Below, piece by piece: positions 22,597-33,616 of a DNA stretch of 64,000 bases. The translations under genes were made by a program, and so were the position numbers. The notes under the pieces are model-generated. The model saw nothing but the letters and a program-made list of their open reading frames with translations. It did no database searches and was not told where the DNA came from. Each line of letters opens with the position of its first letter. The first letter of the stretch is position 1. The stretch is from Gaertneriomyces semiglobifer (lineage: Eukaryota; Chytridiomycota; Chytridiomycetes; Spizellomycetales; Spizellomycetaceae): assembly GCA_025558075.1 (NCBI GenBank), contig JAHLKF010000001.1, forward strand, positions 496,001-560,000. Direction: 5' to 3'.

Positions 22597-25482
22597 AACA
22601 AGGCGGTTGAGGGTAGCCTGAGAAAATCCATGAGCATGAAAGCATTCAATGTAAACATCCCAATTGGAGCGTACATTTAAGGGCTTTGTATCCGGTTGCA
22701 TCTCTCCGCTCAACATCTTCGCATTGTAGGCCGACTTAAGTGCCAAAAGATTTCTTACATCTTGAAAGAGTTTCAGCTGTTTTACATTCGGTTCATGCTT
22801 GGCCTGCGTAACGGCGCACAGAGTGAGAAGCAAAGTGATGGAAGAACTAACCCAACTATTGTTTCTACCTTTACTTCCTTTTGTTGCTCCCGTAGACTTT
22901 TCCCTGTATTCTCTTGCTCCAGCAACCGTTTGTTGTACAGATCACGGTAAGTCTTGAATCCTCGACTTTTCTGTTGTTGTTCCAAAGCCTCATCTCCTCC
23001 AATGTATGCCTTCATTTCTTGCATGACTGCATAGACGGAGAAGGTGGGTCAGCAGTGATGGCATACTTGCTGGGCTACATGCTTTACCTCGCTGCTGGGC
23101 CACGTCCGTCATCTCAATCTGCACGTTTAAATAATGAAAACGGCTCTGGTCATTGTCGACATCCTGCCGATACGCTCTCACGTCATGCTCCAGTTGCATG
23201 ACCTCGCTGGAAGGCGTGGAGGTAAGCAGTCATGTTGACTCGGAGGTACCAGGCGTAGCGTCTAAAGGGGAGCCAAACCTTTCAATCCCGGCTACCGTTG
23301 CATCGTATAAGCGCTTCTTCTCCTTATACTCTGTCTCAGCATCCTGTACTTTCTGCCTCATGTCCCGCAGTTCTTGTATTATCGGTGAAAGGTGCGTTTT
23401 CCTATCCTAATGTTCAATTAACAATCACCCATCAAAGCTTACACACAAACATGCATGGGAAACTCTTACATTTATTGATGTGGTAAGCTTTTGGATTATA
23501 GTCGAGACTTCCTCCAGGGTCCGGCCTTTGGCTTCATCGAGTTCAGCCTTCTTCTCGGAAACTTTCTCCAATGTATCGTGCGTGACGTGGAATCCTGATA
23601 TACCATGCTTCGTCTCTAGGGCGGACAAGGAGCTGCTAAGCTCTCGTCGCTTCTGGGATAGGATCTAGATCCAAACAAAATCGTTAAACAGAGGAGCACC
23701 TTTTCGACCTGACACATAAGTGACATACTTCTTCTGTACGCTGGAGAATTCCGGATTCAGCAACAAGTGCCGAGAGTTCCGCCTTCTTCTGTTTGTACAC
23801 AGTTGACTTTTCCCGAAGTTCGGCAACGAAACTTTTGAATTCTTCTCCCTTGGGCATCTGTTTCATATAACGACCGCGGTTAAAGCAATTGAACTCGGTA
23901 TTCAGCTTGAAGTGCATGATGATACCTTAGCCCCTAACTTGGCGCCTGCTTGCTGTTTTTTCTCAACCTCTACGGCGAGCTTGGATATCTCGTCGGTGAG
24001 AATATTCAATCGTTGAGTCGCTCCTTCCTTCTTCCGTGCTATTATGGATGCCTGCTGTCGAAACAACGCCAGCTTGTCGTCAACCCCACTGGTTTTAGTA
24101 AGCTTTCGCTCCGCGATTCGTGCGACTTCTTCATTGAGCTGCTTTATCTCGGCTTCCAAATCGCGCAAGTCGGACTCGCTTATGGCAGGTTCTGTAATAA
24201 CTCTCCTGCGTTGGCGAATCTGTTGTCTCACTTCTTCTATTTGCTTTTTTTATGGAGTGAGCGGGCATATGGCTGATATACAAGCTATACGCCATACTTT
24301 TGGAAGATTCTCTGTCGCAAGATATTTGTTCATTCGGTTATCTTCTTCCATTTTGGAAAATAGAACGTCTGGACCGGCACTAGCAGTCGCTAACTGATGT
24401 ACGTCAGGACAGTTAAAACACTTCATAAGGAGGTCTGGAGCAACGTACCAACCTTAGCATCCCTCAGAGCTTGCAGTGCGTTATTATAATTGATCTCGGC
24501 TTGTTGACTTTGACTTCGCTGGTCCTTGATACTGATATAGACATGAGTACGCGACCTCTGTTCCTGCACGGCATGCACGTACCTACCGTTCGGCAATGCT
24601 GCTTTCGTTCTGTTGTTCGCGCCGTAGCTCCCTGGCGGCTTCCAGCCATTGTTCATGCTGCGGCTGTGGAAGAACCGGGCGTCAACGAAATCAACTAAGT
24701 GACATGCGTCGACATTTGTTAACATACAATTTCTTCAACTCGTTTTTTGATCTTTGATATCTTGGCGAGTACTTGCTGCTTTTCATCTTCCATCTGCTGT
24801 ATCTCCCGCTTCAAAATGGCTGTATTGTTTCCAGTTGAGCGCATGGCGCTGACGGTTTTATGCACTTCCTTGAACTGTTGTTGGAGCTCCTCCACTTGTC
24901 GAGCGAGTTCGGTGGTTCCTGTATGGAAGAACAACAAAGTTGAGCGATCCATGTCCTCCCACAGAGTTGAACCATCACAGTGGCGAATCATCTACCTTCG
25001 TCATGACTAAATTCTGGTGGGATATCTATACCAGCGAGAAACGGAGCCAAGTACGCTCGTTTCTGATGGGATTCCATATCTTTCAGGAGAAAGTGTAAAG
25101 CACTTAGAATCGTTGGCCTGTCACCATTTGCCAACTTCTGTCCCAATGAATCGCTGAGCAAATAGCAACCATTAGCCATTGTATTGCCATCAAGGGCAAA
25201 AACTGAAGGTACCCACGCATCCCGGGCCTCCTTCCACTTCAGCAGTTGGAAAAAGTCCAACATACGCCCAATGGTATCGTTTGGATCTTCATTCCGCAAA
25301 TCCACGTCTTTATGTGGACTCTGAGGATTCCCCTCGTCAATGGCTGCCATGGCATCACTGAGCAATTGCATAAGTTGAAAGACGGGAAGTTCATCATGCA
25401 GTTGGATGACGCTGTAATGTCGGCGAAATGGCGGACCAGCGAGTCTTTCCGAAACGAGTTTCAAGTCCACCGTGCCATCCAT
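22591..25482 (-). CDS. IFT81: Intraflagellar transport protein IFT81
   Basis: IFT81 is the IFT-B1 subunit that, with IFT74, binds tubulin cargo for flagellar assembly. The start ATG at 25482 gives MDGTVDLKLVSERLAGPPFR. The calponin-homology-like N-terminal domain includes FQLMQLLSDAMAAIDEG, NDTIGRMLDFFQLLKWK, PTILSALHFLLKDME and KRAYLAPFLAGIDIPPEF. The rest is coiled coil over about ten exons, including QQMEDEKQQVLAKISKIKKR, and ends FSQATLNRLVL, matching the conserved DRLIL-like terminus of IFT81. A segment near residues 93-112 (WVPSVFALDGN...) is extra relative to animal proteins and may be an insertion or a mis-read intron. The 3' end overlaps the convergent MDH1B-like gene by 6 nt. Confidence 0.9.
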
Positions 25483-25653
25483 TTTGGCTTTTTCTATTCA
25501 GACTTTTGCACTCTGGATGCTTTATTCGTACTGTGCGTGTTGGTGTATATAGTGTATATACTCGTGCTGTAACTGATGCAAGTCGCTGTCGTGAAGATTA
25601 TATCTGGGGACTAACCAAGGCGCGTTCTAAACGTCGACGCGAACACCCAGGAT

Positions 25654-26466
25654 CTAGATAACATTCACTCGTACATAGTGGATAGCACATAAGCGAAATC
25701 GACCCTTTGGCACGTAAGCACGACAGGGTACGTTAACCTTAAAGGATTCAAAGGGCTGCTCAAATTCTGTGTGCCCAAGGCCCTTGTAACCGTAGGGAGA
25801 ATGATAACTGGTTATACTCAAGACAACCATCATAAATGTGATTGGGCCCAATCACTGCGCTGTAATTTTGTGAGCTTGTTTGTTGGATCTGGCTTAACAT
25901 CCTATTAACGAGTAACTCCAGAGAGTGCAAGCACTTGCATGCACAGCCAACGCTAGGGCCAATCCCAAACAAAATGCCAGTAGACGCTTGAGGTGGACAC
26001 GAAGTTTCTCAGGCCGAATATCATTATGTGCATTCGACTTACGACATCTATAAGGAAAAGACACCACTCTTTGGTTGATTGCGGATAACATTCCACCTTC
26101 CTCAGCACGCTTCTGAGGTATTTGACGCGCCAATATAATCGGAGTTTGCTTACCTCATCAACACGTCTTGGTGCTGAACGAGACAACTTCGACGAGGATT
26201 TCTTTATCCCATCGTGTTAGTACGTACGGGCATTCAGCCTTCACATTTCAAGGAAACGACTTGAGGATATCAGCTTCAACGTCGATTCTGAAAATGCAAG
26301 GAGACACCCACTCACATAGTACGAGTGATCGTCGGTATGGTTTCCCGGCATGATGGTGATCGAAACTTGTCGTCCAACGCATCCATTTGGGGTCACTGTA
26401 TTTCTCATTTTGTGTGCCTTACGACCGTCAGTGTTGAGCCACATATGACGCCGTTGAGAGGTGCCT
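25654..26466 (-). CDS. Possible multi-exon gene, product unrecognised
   Basis: Coding-like segments with good splice signals lie on the minus strand. Exon-like blocks encode STSQRRHMWLNTDGRKAHKM ... GNHTDDHSYY (gtgagt donor near 26318). After a TACTAAC branch site near 26220 comes KSSSKLSRSAPRRVDE (gtaagc donor), then KRAEEGGMLSAINQRVVSF, then a frame with SLELLVNRMLSQIQQTSSQN, and a terminal frame EFEQPFESFKVNVPCRAYVP ending NVI at 25654. Junctions between the last blocks are unclear, and other reading frames give a short hydrophobic stretch instead. No domain was recognised. It could also be a decayed gene. Confidence 0.35.
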
Positions 26467-27033
26467 ATGGTGGGTAATGTGCATCATGCCTGTTAATATT
26501 GGTAGAAGCGATGAAGTTTTGGATAAGCGCCACGCTTCGAGATGCGAATCGCACTGTGGTTGAAATGATTTAGCTACTGTATGCCTGGGTGACTTCTCAA
26601 GAGTGGTTAGTTCTGGACAAAATGTGACCGCTGACCGTGTGGCTCATCCACTTCTGCCGAAACGTATCCTCAACAATGTCGATGCTGTTGCGATTGATCG
26701 ATACTGTCGTTTTCTGTGCTTGAGCGCTCCTCCTCCACGCTTCACAATGCAGACACTGCGACCCACCCTAGCTATCATATTTGCTGGGATGAGATCTCGA
26801 TAGTTGACACGCAATCCCGTCCTGTCGTTGAAGGAGCTCTAAACGCTGTGAGTTTCGCCGAAAAGTCGTGGCAGGGGGAGTGCCGCTAATGCCAAGAGAT
26901 TACCCTACGCAACGTCCTCGCTGTCTGTTCACTTCAACAAAGCAGCAGTTCAAGCAGGGAGACCCAGTAACAGTAAAATTCTATATAAGTTATGGAGTAC
27001 ACCAATCATCTATCGTATCTACCAAACGTCTAC
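26467..27033. other. Intergenic, possible decayed coding fragment
   Basis: No intact gene. On the plus strand near 26750-26850 a frame reads HPSYHICWDEISIVDTQSR then PVVEGALNA before a gtgagt. It is only loosely reminiscent of C-terminal regions of some retroelement polyproteins. Stops and frame changes surround it. Confidence 0.25.
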
Positions 27034-28302
27034 CTAGAGTGAGTTTCTAAGCCAATTGCGGACGTCATTGACGCCCGTAATGCCATGACTTTGTATCTGG
27101 TCAAAGGCCTCATCTACACCATCCGCTCCGTAGCGCTTGCCTTTCAAGCACTCTGACAGTCGTAAAGCCAGGGCAACATGGCTTTCCGATAAAGTGCTAC
27201 CGCCATTTATGTCTACTGACGCTTCTGTGATAATACCCCGGTGCATTTTGATCACTATATCCAATGCACTGGTACTTGATGCATCGCCAGTCCAGTTTAA
27301 GCGATGAGTAAAGTCTGGAGTTTGACCGTATATCCACTCCCAAGAACGCAATTCTTCTTCATAAGTTCGAATCTCGGGAATGCTGGATGCCGTATCATTG
27401 GTGATATATCTCACTACTGCCGAGTCCATGTCGGCAGACAGTGATCCACTAGACTTGTGACCATGAAAGCGGCAGAACTCATGTACTGCGGCTTCACAGA
27501 ATGACATGTGGTCCACAGTAAATGAATACTCTCTCAGTCGTGTAACAGATGATCGGACACTCTCCACACCCTTGGACACCAAGTTCTTCGCAGGGGCCCT
27601 GAGATACTGGCCTAAAGCATGCAGATCTGAATCGATCAACATTGTCCCGTGATGGTATGCTCGAGCGTTGACAAGTTTGTATGCTGATCCAGATACTTTA
27701 TCGTCATGTATGAGAATATCGTTGCGCTCATTGACATGTGCAGGTATATCCAACTGATGCAGGGCTCGACATATCAATTCAGCGTTCGTACGGCGGACAA
27801 ATTGATCTCTAGGCATCATGATGCTGTAGCAGGTGTTTCCCAAGTCATGATATACTGTTCCACCACCACTTCTTCTCCGCACAAGCGGGACCCCATTTTG
27901 TTCCAGCAGCTGCGGTTGCGTTTCTTTCCATGGATTTTGATTACGGCCAATGATGACACTGGGGGTGTTACGATAAAGGAAGAGAATGTGAGTCGTGGGT
28001 ACATGACGAAACAGGTACTCTTCTATTGCGAGGTTGGAAAAAGGGTCAGTGATATTGGAGATGAAGCATGCTACTTTGGCTGACGGTGGGATGTGCAGCG
28101 GCGGCGATGCATGGGCGCTAAATTGCTGACAACGGATTCGTTGAGGTCGGTATTGAAGCCATGCTGGTAACTGACGACAGTTCCGCAGTCGGGAGCTTGG
28201 TCTTGCTTGCGAAAGAAGAGCTTTGTGTAAAACGTTCGGCATTTGGATGTCGCTGTTTTTTGAATGCCAATTGGCGGATCGATTGCGCGAGGATGTCACC
28301 AT
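27034..28302 (-). CDS. LIP3: Mitochondrial lipoyltransferase / lipoate-protein ligase A family (Lip3/AIM22/LIPT1-type)
   Basis: Transfers lipoyl groups to E2 subunits of mitochondrial 2-oxoacid dehydrogenases. A single 422-residue frame begins with a basic, Ser/Arg/Gln-rich presumed mitochondrial presequence. The catalytic domain starts at NITDPFSNLAIEEYLFRHV. VRRRSGGGTVYHDLGNTCYS is the BPL/LplA substrate-binding signature, and NDILIHDDKVSGSAYKL holds the catalytic Lys region. RAYHHGTMLIDSDLHALGQY and the small C-terminal accessory domain with WEWIYGQTPDFTH follow. The upstream start at 28302 is taken, but an internal Met (MPNVLHKALL) is also possible. It is head-to-head with the APS kinase gene. 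Confidence 0.88.
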   Translation of the reverse strand: MVTSSRNRSANWHSKNSDIQMPNVLHKALLSQARPSSRLRNCRQLPAWLQYRPQRIRCQQFSAHASPPLHIPPSAKVACFISNITDPFSNLAIEEYLFRHVPTTHILFLYRNTPSVIIGRNQNPWKETQPQLLEQNGVPLVRRRSGGGTVYHDLGNTCYSIMMPRDQFVRRTNAELICRALHQLDIPAHVNERNDILIHDDKVSGSAYKLVNARAYHHGTMLIDSDLHALGQYLRAPAKNLVSKGVESVRSSVTRLREYSFTVDHMSFCEAAVHEFCRFHGHKSSGSLSADMDSAVVRYITNDTASSIPEIRTYEEELRSWEWIYGQTPDFTHRLNWTGDASSTSALDIVIKMHRGIITEASVDINGGSTLSESHVALALRLSECLKGKRYGADGVDEAFDQIQSHGITGVNDVRNWLRNSL

Positions 28303-28441
28303 CCATCAGTCTATGGAGATGCAAGTCGAACGGGCCGCATATAAACGACAACGACAACACCAACGAGCACCACCTCTTCAGAAACCTGCAACGGCGCCAT
28401 CATCATCCTGACCCGTTGAATAATACTACGAAACTGCCGCC
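28303..28441. promoter_or_regulatory. Compact bidirectional promoter, LIP3 / APS kinase
   Basis: Only 139 bp separate the divergent start codons. A TATA-like catataaac lies at 28339-28347, about 100 bp upstream of the APS kinase ATG. Confidence 0.5.
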
Positions 28442-29114
28442 ATGACACAGTCAACGAACATCACATTTCATGAAGGAAACGTCTCGCGTACCGAACGCAG
28501 CGAACTCCTCGGCCAAACCGGGCTCACCATTTGGCTCACCGGTCTCTCTGCATCCGGGAAATCCACCATCGCCTCCGCACTAGAACAACATCTCCTCCAC
28601 CTCCGCGTCCACTCCTACCGGCTCGACGGCGACAACATCCGCTTCGGACTGAACTCAAACTTGGGTTTCTCACCTGCCGACCGGACCGAGAACATTCGCA
28701 GAATATCAGAAGTAGCCAAGTTATTTGCGGATTCCGCGAGTGTGGCTATCACCAGTTTCATTAGCCCATACAAAGAAGACAGGAACAGCGCAAGAAAACT
28801 GCACGAAGCGGCAGGTCTGCCGTTCGTTGAAGTCTTTGTAGACGTTCCTTTGGAAGTAGCGGAACAGAGAGATCCTAAGGGACTTTACAAGAAAGCACGA
28901 GCAGGAGAGATCAAGCAGTTCACAGGCATCGACGCACCGTACGAAGCCCCAGAGAAGCCAGAAATCCACATTCGCTCAGACCAGGAGTCAGTCCAGGCTT
29001 GCGTTGAGGTAAGATGAGCAGAGTCATTAGACTGTATTTCACAATGCTGACCAGCGCGTGGTATAGAAAATCTACAGCTACTTGGAAAACAAGGGCTACA
29101 TCTCAGCTCGATAA
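28442..29114 (+). CDS. MET14: Adenylylsulfate (APS) kinase
   Basis: Phosphorylates adenosine 5'-phosphosulfate to PAPS in sulfate assimilation, in the cytosol. Exon 1 is 28442-29008 and exon 2 is 29067-29114 (gtaaga to gtatag). The product is 204 residues, the normal size for a stand-alone APS kinase. [18 protein letters not shown] is the P-loop. [18 protein letters not shown] and [19 protein letters not shown] bind [36 protein letters not shown] and [16 protein letters not shown] are family hallmarks. The short last exon encodes the terminal helix [15 protein letters not shown]. Confidence 0.95.
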
Positions 29115-29286
29115 GCCTGTGCCCCTTAGAGATAGCGCATTGAGTAGTCTTCGTCACTGGCGTAGGCAGCAGTATACTTTCTTAGAAGTGGACGTTGCTA
29201 TGAAAACCCCGACTCTAAGTGTCAGCAAGCCAATGGTGCAGTTGGCGAACAACATGCTCCCCGTCGTGACCGTCCGTCGCCTTTGC

Positions 29287-31043
29287 CTATGCAATCTCAA
29301 ATATCACGCCCTCTACCGCATCCACGAATTCCTGCGCGATATCCTTGTTTTTGAACTGCAGAACAAGAGACAAGTCAGCATCAAGCGTTAGAAAATGGCA
29401 TTTTTCATGGACATACAGTTAGAAGCATCTTGGTAACTTTTCCGTCTTCCAAGTTTACGCCAAGAAACTCGACATATTTCTCGTCACGTCGAACAACTTT
29501 CATTCCCTTGTACAGCCTCATATTTAAAATCAGCTTTAAGCTCCCTTCGACACGCATGACCAGGCGGCCATTGGTAGGGCCTTCTTTCTTCGTATTCAAC
29601 TTGACGATCCCCCGACCCCTTTCACGCCAGGTGGTCGAGTCCCAAATGTGAAGCTTGCAGCGCGTCTAAAAGATACAAAGCCGTAATTCAGTTTCATGAA
29701 GGTGATGGTAAGTAGGAATACACCAACGGTGCGTACCGCATAAAGCGTATCTTCGTCCTCTTCCCCTGATTCAACTTTCACTTCAGCCACCTTAGCAGCC
29801 TCCTTTTTCTCATTGCTCTCTGATCGCTCATCGTTTTCCTCGGCTAGGCCCTCACTCCCGGCTTCGTCAGCGTCATCGTGTTCCTCATCCTTTGTCGCGC
29901 CAACTTTGGCGCTCAACGACGATGAAACCGACGAACTCTTTTTCTTTACCGGTGTGCTCAGCATTTCCTCAAAACCCTCACGCTTTTTCAATCCAGTAGC
30001 GAGTGTAGCAAAAGAAGGGCTCTCAGACCCAGCAGTGCTAAAAGTGCCTCCACCGAACCCACCAGCAGCGGGCGTGGATCCAAACCCACCGCCAGTCCCA
30101 GCCGCAAACGAAGACCCAAACGTATACTTTGCCAGCGGGGTATTCTGAGCTGTAGACGGCTTAGAGTGTCCGGCAAGTGGAGAAGAGTTGGAAGACCCAA
30201 TGCTCGGTGATGAACTCGCCGAATCCGGGTTAGCCTCACCGGTCGTGTTTGCTTTACTGGTACTCCAACTAGCCCAGCCTTTACTCAATGCGCTACCGAG
30301 GTTGGACGGTTTGATGCCAGGAGTATTCGTCGGCGTGTAAAACGCTTGCTTGGATGGCGTGAACGCCTTTTTAGGGGTCTGTGGTAGCGCTGATGTTGCC
30401 GTCGATTTTGGGTGGTCTTCAACAATGTCGTCCCAAGAGGCATCTGCCGTTGCCCATTTATTTACAGATTTCTCTGAAGGCTTAGGAAGTTTCGGTGTTG
30501 ACGCAGCAGTTTTGCTAGGCGACCCTGAAACGGGTGTCGTCGACATCGCATCATCCGGTGTGGGAGTGCACGCACGGTCATCATGCTGTTCTTTAGCCTC
30601 TTCCGATTTTGCAGGACTTGGTCCGCCTCGCTCCTCCACATCCATCTTTTCCACCTGCTCCCGAACAGCTTCATGATCTTCTACATCCGACGCCTCACTG
30701 TCCAGCTTCTTCTTGGTATTGGGAGGAGTTGACTCACGAACCTCTGCATCATCTTCATCTTGGTTCCGCTGTCGTTTCCGCGTGGTTCTGGTATCGCCCA
30801 ACGATTCCGTAACTTCAGACGACGGAGAGGAACTGCGTCGTAAGTCCTTAGATTCGTCAGAGATTATCTACATCAACACACAAGATAATGATGGATTAGA
30901 CTTTCAATCAACAAGAGAGTTCCGCTTTGAGCGCTTACATTTGTCGCATGGGGAGGCTGTACATCGTTCTTCGGAATGGACGATTCGAATCTGGAGGATG
31001 TAGGAGGGCTCTGATGCCGCTCTGCTTTTTCGGGTTCTGTCAT
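29287..31043 (-). CDS. Ran-binding protein, Yrb2/Hba1/RanBP3-type
   Basis: Cofactor for exportin-mediated nuclear export that binds RanGTP. The start ATG at 31043 gives MTEPEKAERHQSPP. After an intron (gtaagc to gtag) comes a disordered acidic/basic region with NLS-like RTTRKRQRN, Thr-Pro-rich repeats, and an FG/GF-rich patch (FGSSFAAGTGGGFGSTPAAG). Then come SFATLATGLKKREGFEEML, and a C-terminal Ran-binding domain spread over small exons: the KLHIWDSTTWRERGRGIVKL pattern, GRLVMRVEGSLKLILNMRLY and, in the last exon, FKNKDIAQEFVDAVEGVIF with the stop at 29287-29289. The FG patch plus a single C-terminal RanBD fits Yrb2/RanBP3 better than Yrb1. Nup50/Nup2-like is the alternative. Confidence 0.82.
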
Positions 31044-31172
31044 TTTTCGAGCTAATTTCAAACCGACAGAGCGGGTCGTTGAGGAATACGAGATCTGAGG
31101 AGGCTCACAGCTTTCCCTAGTCGATTCCTACCCTTCGACGAGGCACCTTTCGCGAGCTGTGTCCGTATTAAG

Positions 31173-31218
31173 TTCGAACGAGGTTCAAAGATTCGAGTGA
31201 CCCGAACCTCGCTTCGAA
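31173..31218. repeat. Imperfect inverted repeat upstream of the Ran-binding protein gene
   Basis: ttcgaacgaggttc at 31173-31186 is the reverse complement, bar one inserted C, of gaacctcgcttcgaa at 31204-31218, with a 17-nt spacer. It lies 130 bp upstream of the start at 31043. It may be a regulatory palindrome or a hairpin. Confidence 0.5.
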
Positions 31219-31359
31219 TTCACTTGGCCATCAAACCCTTGCGCTTTTTGCAAAACGATACTATTAAACAATAATAAATGGTCCATATCTAGATATTACA
31301 TGATGCAGTGGGTGGGGGAAGAGCACGACGCTTAATCAACTGACTCCATGGAATGTGCC

Positions 31360-32104
31360 TCACTGTGAAAGCAAAACACTGAACGCCATCAGGAACGATG
31401 CCCACGGCACATAAGTCTTCCACCCATCGCTAGTCGCAGGCGGAAAAGGGTCTCCAGTCGACGGTAAGGTTCTAGGTCTTATAAGTGAGAAAGCGACTTC
31501 TGTCCGCAAAGGCCATCCAGAAGGTGTGCAAGACCGGGTACGTCCAGTTCGACCGTCCGGGTCAATGTTATCGGGAACAACCCGAATTCGAAAGGTACCA
31601 CCTGTCCCAGCTTGGGCATCCTGCATTTCCCATATATGTGTCTTTGCTCTCGCAGGCAATGCCGTAATTTCCTGCCAGTCCCGCTGCCCATCCTTCTGCC
31701 AGTACAGATTCACGCTCTGAATTGGGAATTGAGCAATGTCCACTTCTGCAGAGTAATCCCAGGTAATGTTGATGGGGTTGCCAATGTAGAAGAATGATGC
31801 CCTGCAATAAGAGTGAGGAGTTATTTAATCATTCAAGTTAACGGTCTGAAAGATCAGCACAGCAGCCGTACCGATTGGGTGAAGCTATCAGCACTTGACC
31901 AATGAGCTCCGAGTCAGTACAAGTCGGATTCGGGCATACTTCCAGAATCGGATTACAAGCTGGTGGTCGTGGTGGCTGCTGCGGCGGCTGCTGTGGGGGC
32001 TGCTGCGGCGGCGGTTGAGCGAATGCCGGACCAAGAACGGCACATATCGCAAGAACTTGGAGGATTGCTTGAAGCCAAGAGGAAGAGACCTGCCGTGAGC
32101 GCAT
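31360..32104 (-). CDS. Small secreted GPI-anchor-type cell-surface protein
   Basis: Signal peptide at the N-terminus (hydrophobic ILQVLAICAVLGPAFA, then QPPPQQPPQQPPQQPP). The proline/glutamine linker is followed by a Cys-containing segment NPILEVCPNPTCTDSELIG. An intron with donor gtacgg (right after SPNR) and acceptor ttgcag restores frame into ASFFYIGNPINITWDYSAEV. The main domain, FPIQSVNLYWQKDGQ ... TFRIRVVPDN, is beta-rich and resembles fungal Ser/Thr-rich GPI-anchored (Kre9/Knh1-like) modules. The C-terminus is a hydrophobic tail, YVPWASFLMAFSVLLSQ, consistent with GPI attachment. Function is unknown; a wall or zoospore surface role is inference. Confidence 0.7.
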
Positions 32105-32405
32105 CGCTATTCAAGTATGTGTTCAGCTTGTTATTACGTCTTGACTGCGTTGAGGCCGTAAACTGCAATGATGTCTTTAAATGTCAAGAGAAAGCGGTTG
32201 CAAGTGAAACCTATCTTCCGCGGAGTTCCCCCAAGAATTATTTAAATTTACAACGCATATAATAAAAATACCGCGCGGATACTAGCCATGCTGGAGAAAT
32301 AACATAAACGCTGCTGACCACTGAACCAGCTTCTACGTTTGAATATACAAGCGCCAAATACAGCGGACCATCATTGGCTTCGATGGCAGATGTAATTTGG
32401 CTACT

Positions 32406-33376
32406 TTAAAGGGCATCCTTCTCCCTCGCCTTGTCAATCTTTTCCTTGTTCTCCAGCGCAGTTCTTAACGGTACCGTCGCCGGAATCGCATCTAAAACAG
32501 AACCATTCGTGAGTGAGGAAGCGAAGAACACCATGAGCTGGCTATTCATTTCATACCTTCCAAAAACGTTAAATCCCCTCCTTCCACTACAGCCCTGCTA
32601 ACATCCCTGTACATCACAACCTTTCTTTGTTCTCTTTGTGTCACTTCCCAGCTCCGCTCCACTAGCAGTTCCAAAAACATTTCCGTCGCGAGGGTAGCAG
32701 CAAACACCGCATCATTCGACACAGAGGTAACTTCTTTGTCTTCCTTCATGATGGACTTGACTCGCGCCTGAGGAAACGCCGTTTTCGTGGTTCCTGCACC
32801 AGTCATGTTGGGATGTGTAGGAGGGTGTGCAGGGGGATGTGGGCCAGGAAGATGGGATGAGGACGGGTGCGCTTGTGCCGTCGCATGTGTGAGCGAGGAT
32901 GGGTGCAGAGAAGTCGGATGGACTCCCGTGACCGCCGGGTTCATTCCAGGGTGACCTGGATGTAGGCTTCCGGGATGGACACTTGTGCCTGGCGGATGAG
33001 CACCATTATAGTATCCCGCCAGTTGGCTTACCGCGGCCATCCCTCCCACATTCAACATAAAGTGACTCGGGTCAATTCCCAATTGTGGGTATTGGGATAA
33101 TTGTGATAGCTGTGGCGGCTGGTTTGGATCCGATAGTTGCGAAAGTTGGGCGAGATGAGACAGTTGTGAGCTATATGTTGCCGGATCAAAAGGGTAACCA
33201 TAAGGCAGCGGAGGCATAGGTGGGAGCGATGAGGTATCAAATGACATTTGGGACGCTTGGGAAGGTTGTTGTGACCCCGACTGGGACTGCGGCTGTTGTG
33301 AGTCCTGTAGCGGCTCTCCATGTTGAGACTGGGACTGCGGCAGCGAATCCAGGTGCTCCGGCTGCTGTGAATCCAT
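32406..33376 (-). CDS. Histone-fold protein of the Dpb3/POLE4/CHRAC1 type with long Gln/His/Pro-rich N-terminus
   Basis: The C-terminal ~90 residues form a histone fold: FPQARVKSIMKEDKEVTSVS, then AVFAATLATEMFLELLVER and KVVMYRDVSRAVVEGGDLTF, and after an intron (gtatga donor) DAIPATVPLRTALENKEK. Family members pair with a Dpb4/POLE3-type partner in DNA polymerase epsilon or in a chromatin-accessibility complex. What is odd is the ~200-residue N-terminal arm, with SQ-rich stretches (LPQSQSQHGEPLQDSQQPQS) and Pro/His/Gly-rich repeats (GTSVHPGSLHPGHPGMNP), absent from small family members. An NF-YC-like identity is possible but fits less well. It is head-to-head with YTM1, 240 bp apart. Confidence 0.72.
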
Positions 33377-33616
33377 TGTTGGTTGTCGTTGCCCGCTTCC
33401 AATTCTTGTCGCAGCGATCGTCCGAAAATGTGTGTTGACCTGCGTTCGCCTCGTTGTCTCCGATAAAGACCGTATTCCTTACATCTTGATATCAATTAAG
33501 CAGGGTATAATCACGTGAGCATGTTTCTTCTTGGATTTGGCGCGTTTGGAATTTGACACTTTGCAGACCACTTCAACATAGAAAACCAACCTGTTCAACG
33601 GCCGACTGAAGGAATA

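Noticed and set aside
26240..26290. In-frame TGA that could suggest selenocysteine or readthrough in the unknown minus-strand candidate
   Set aside because: A normal GT-AG intron with a TACTAAC branch site removes the segment, so recoding is not needed.
29813..30148. Antisense open frame within the Ran-binding protein gene
   Set aside because: Shadow of the low-complexity FG/Ser region on the opposite strand.
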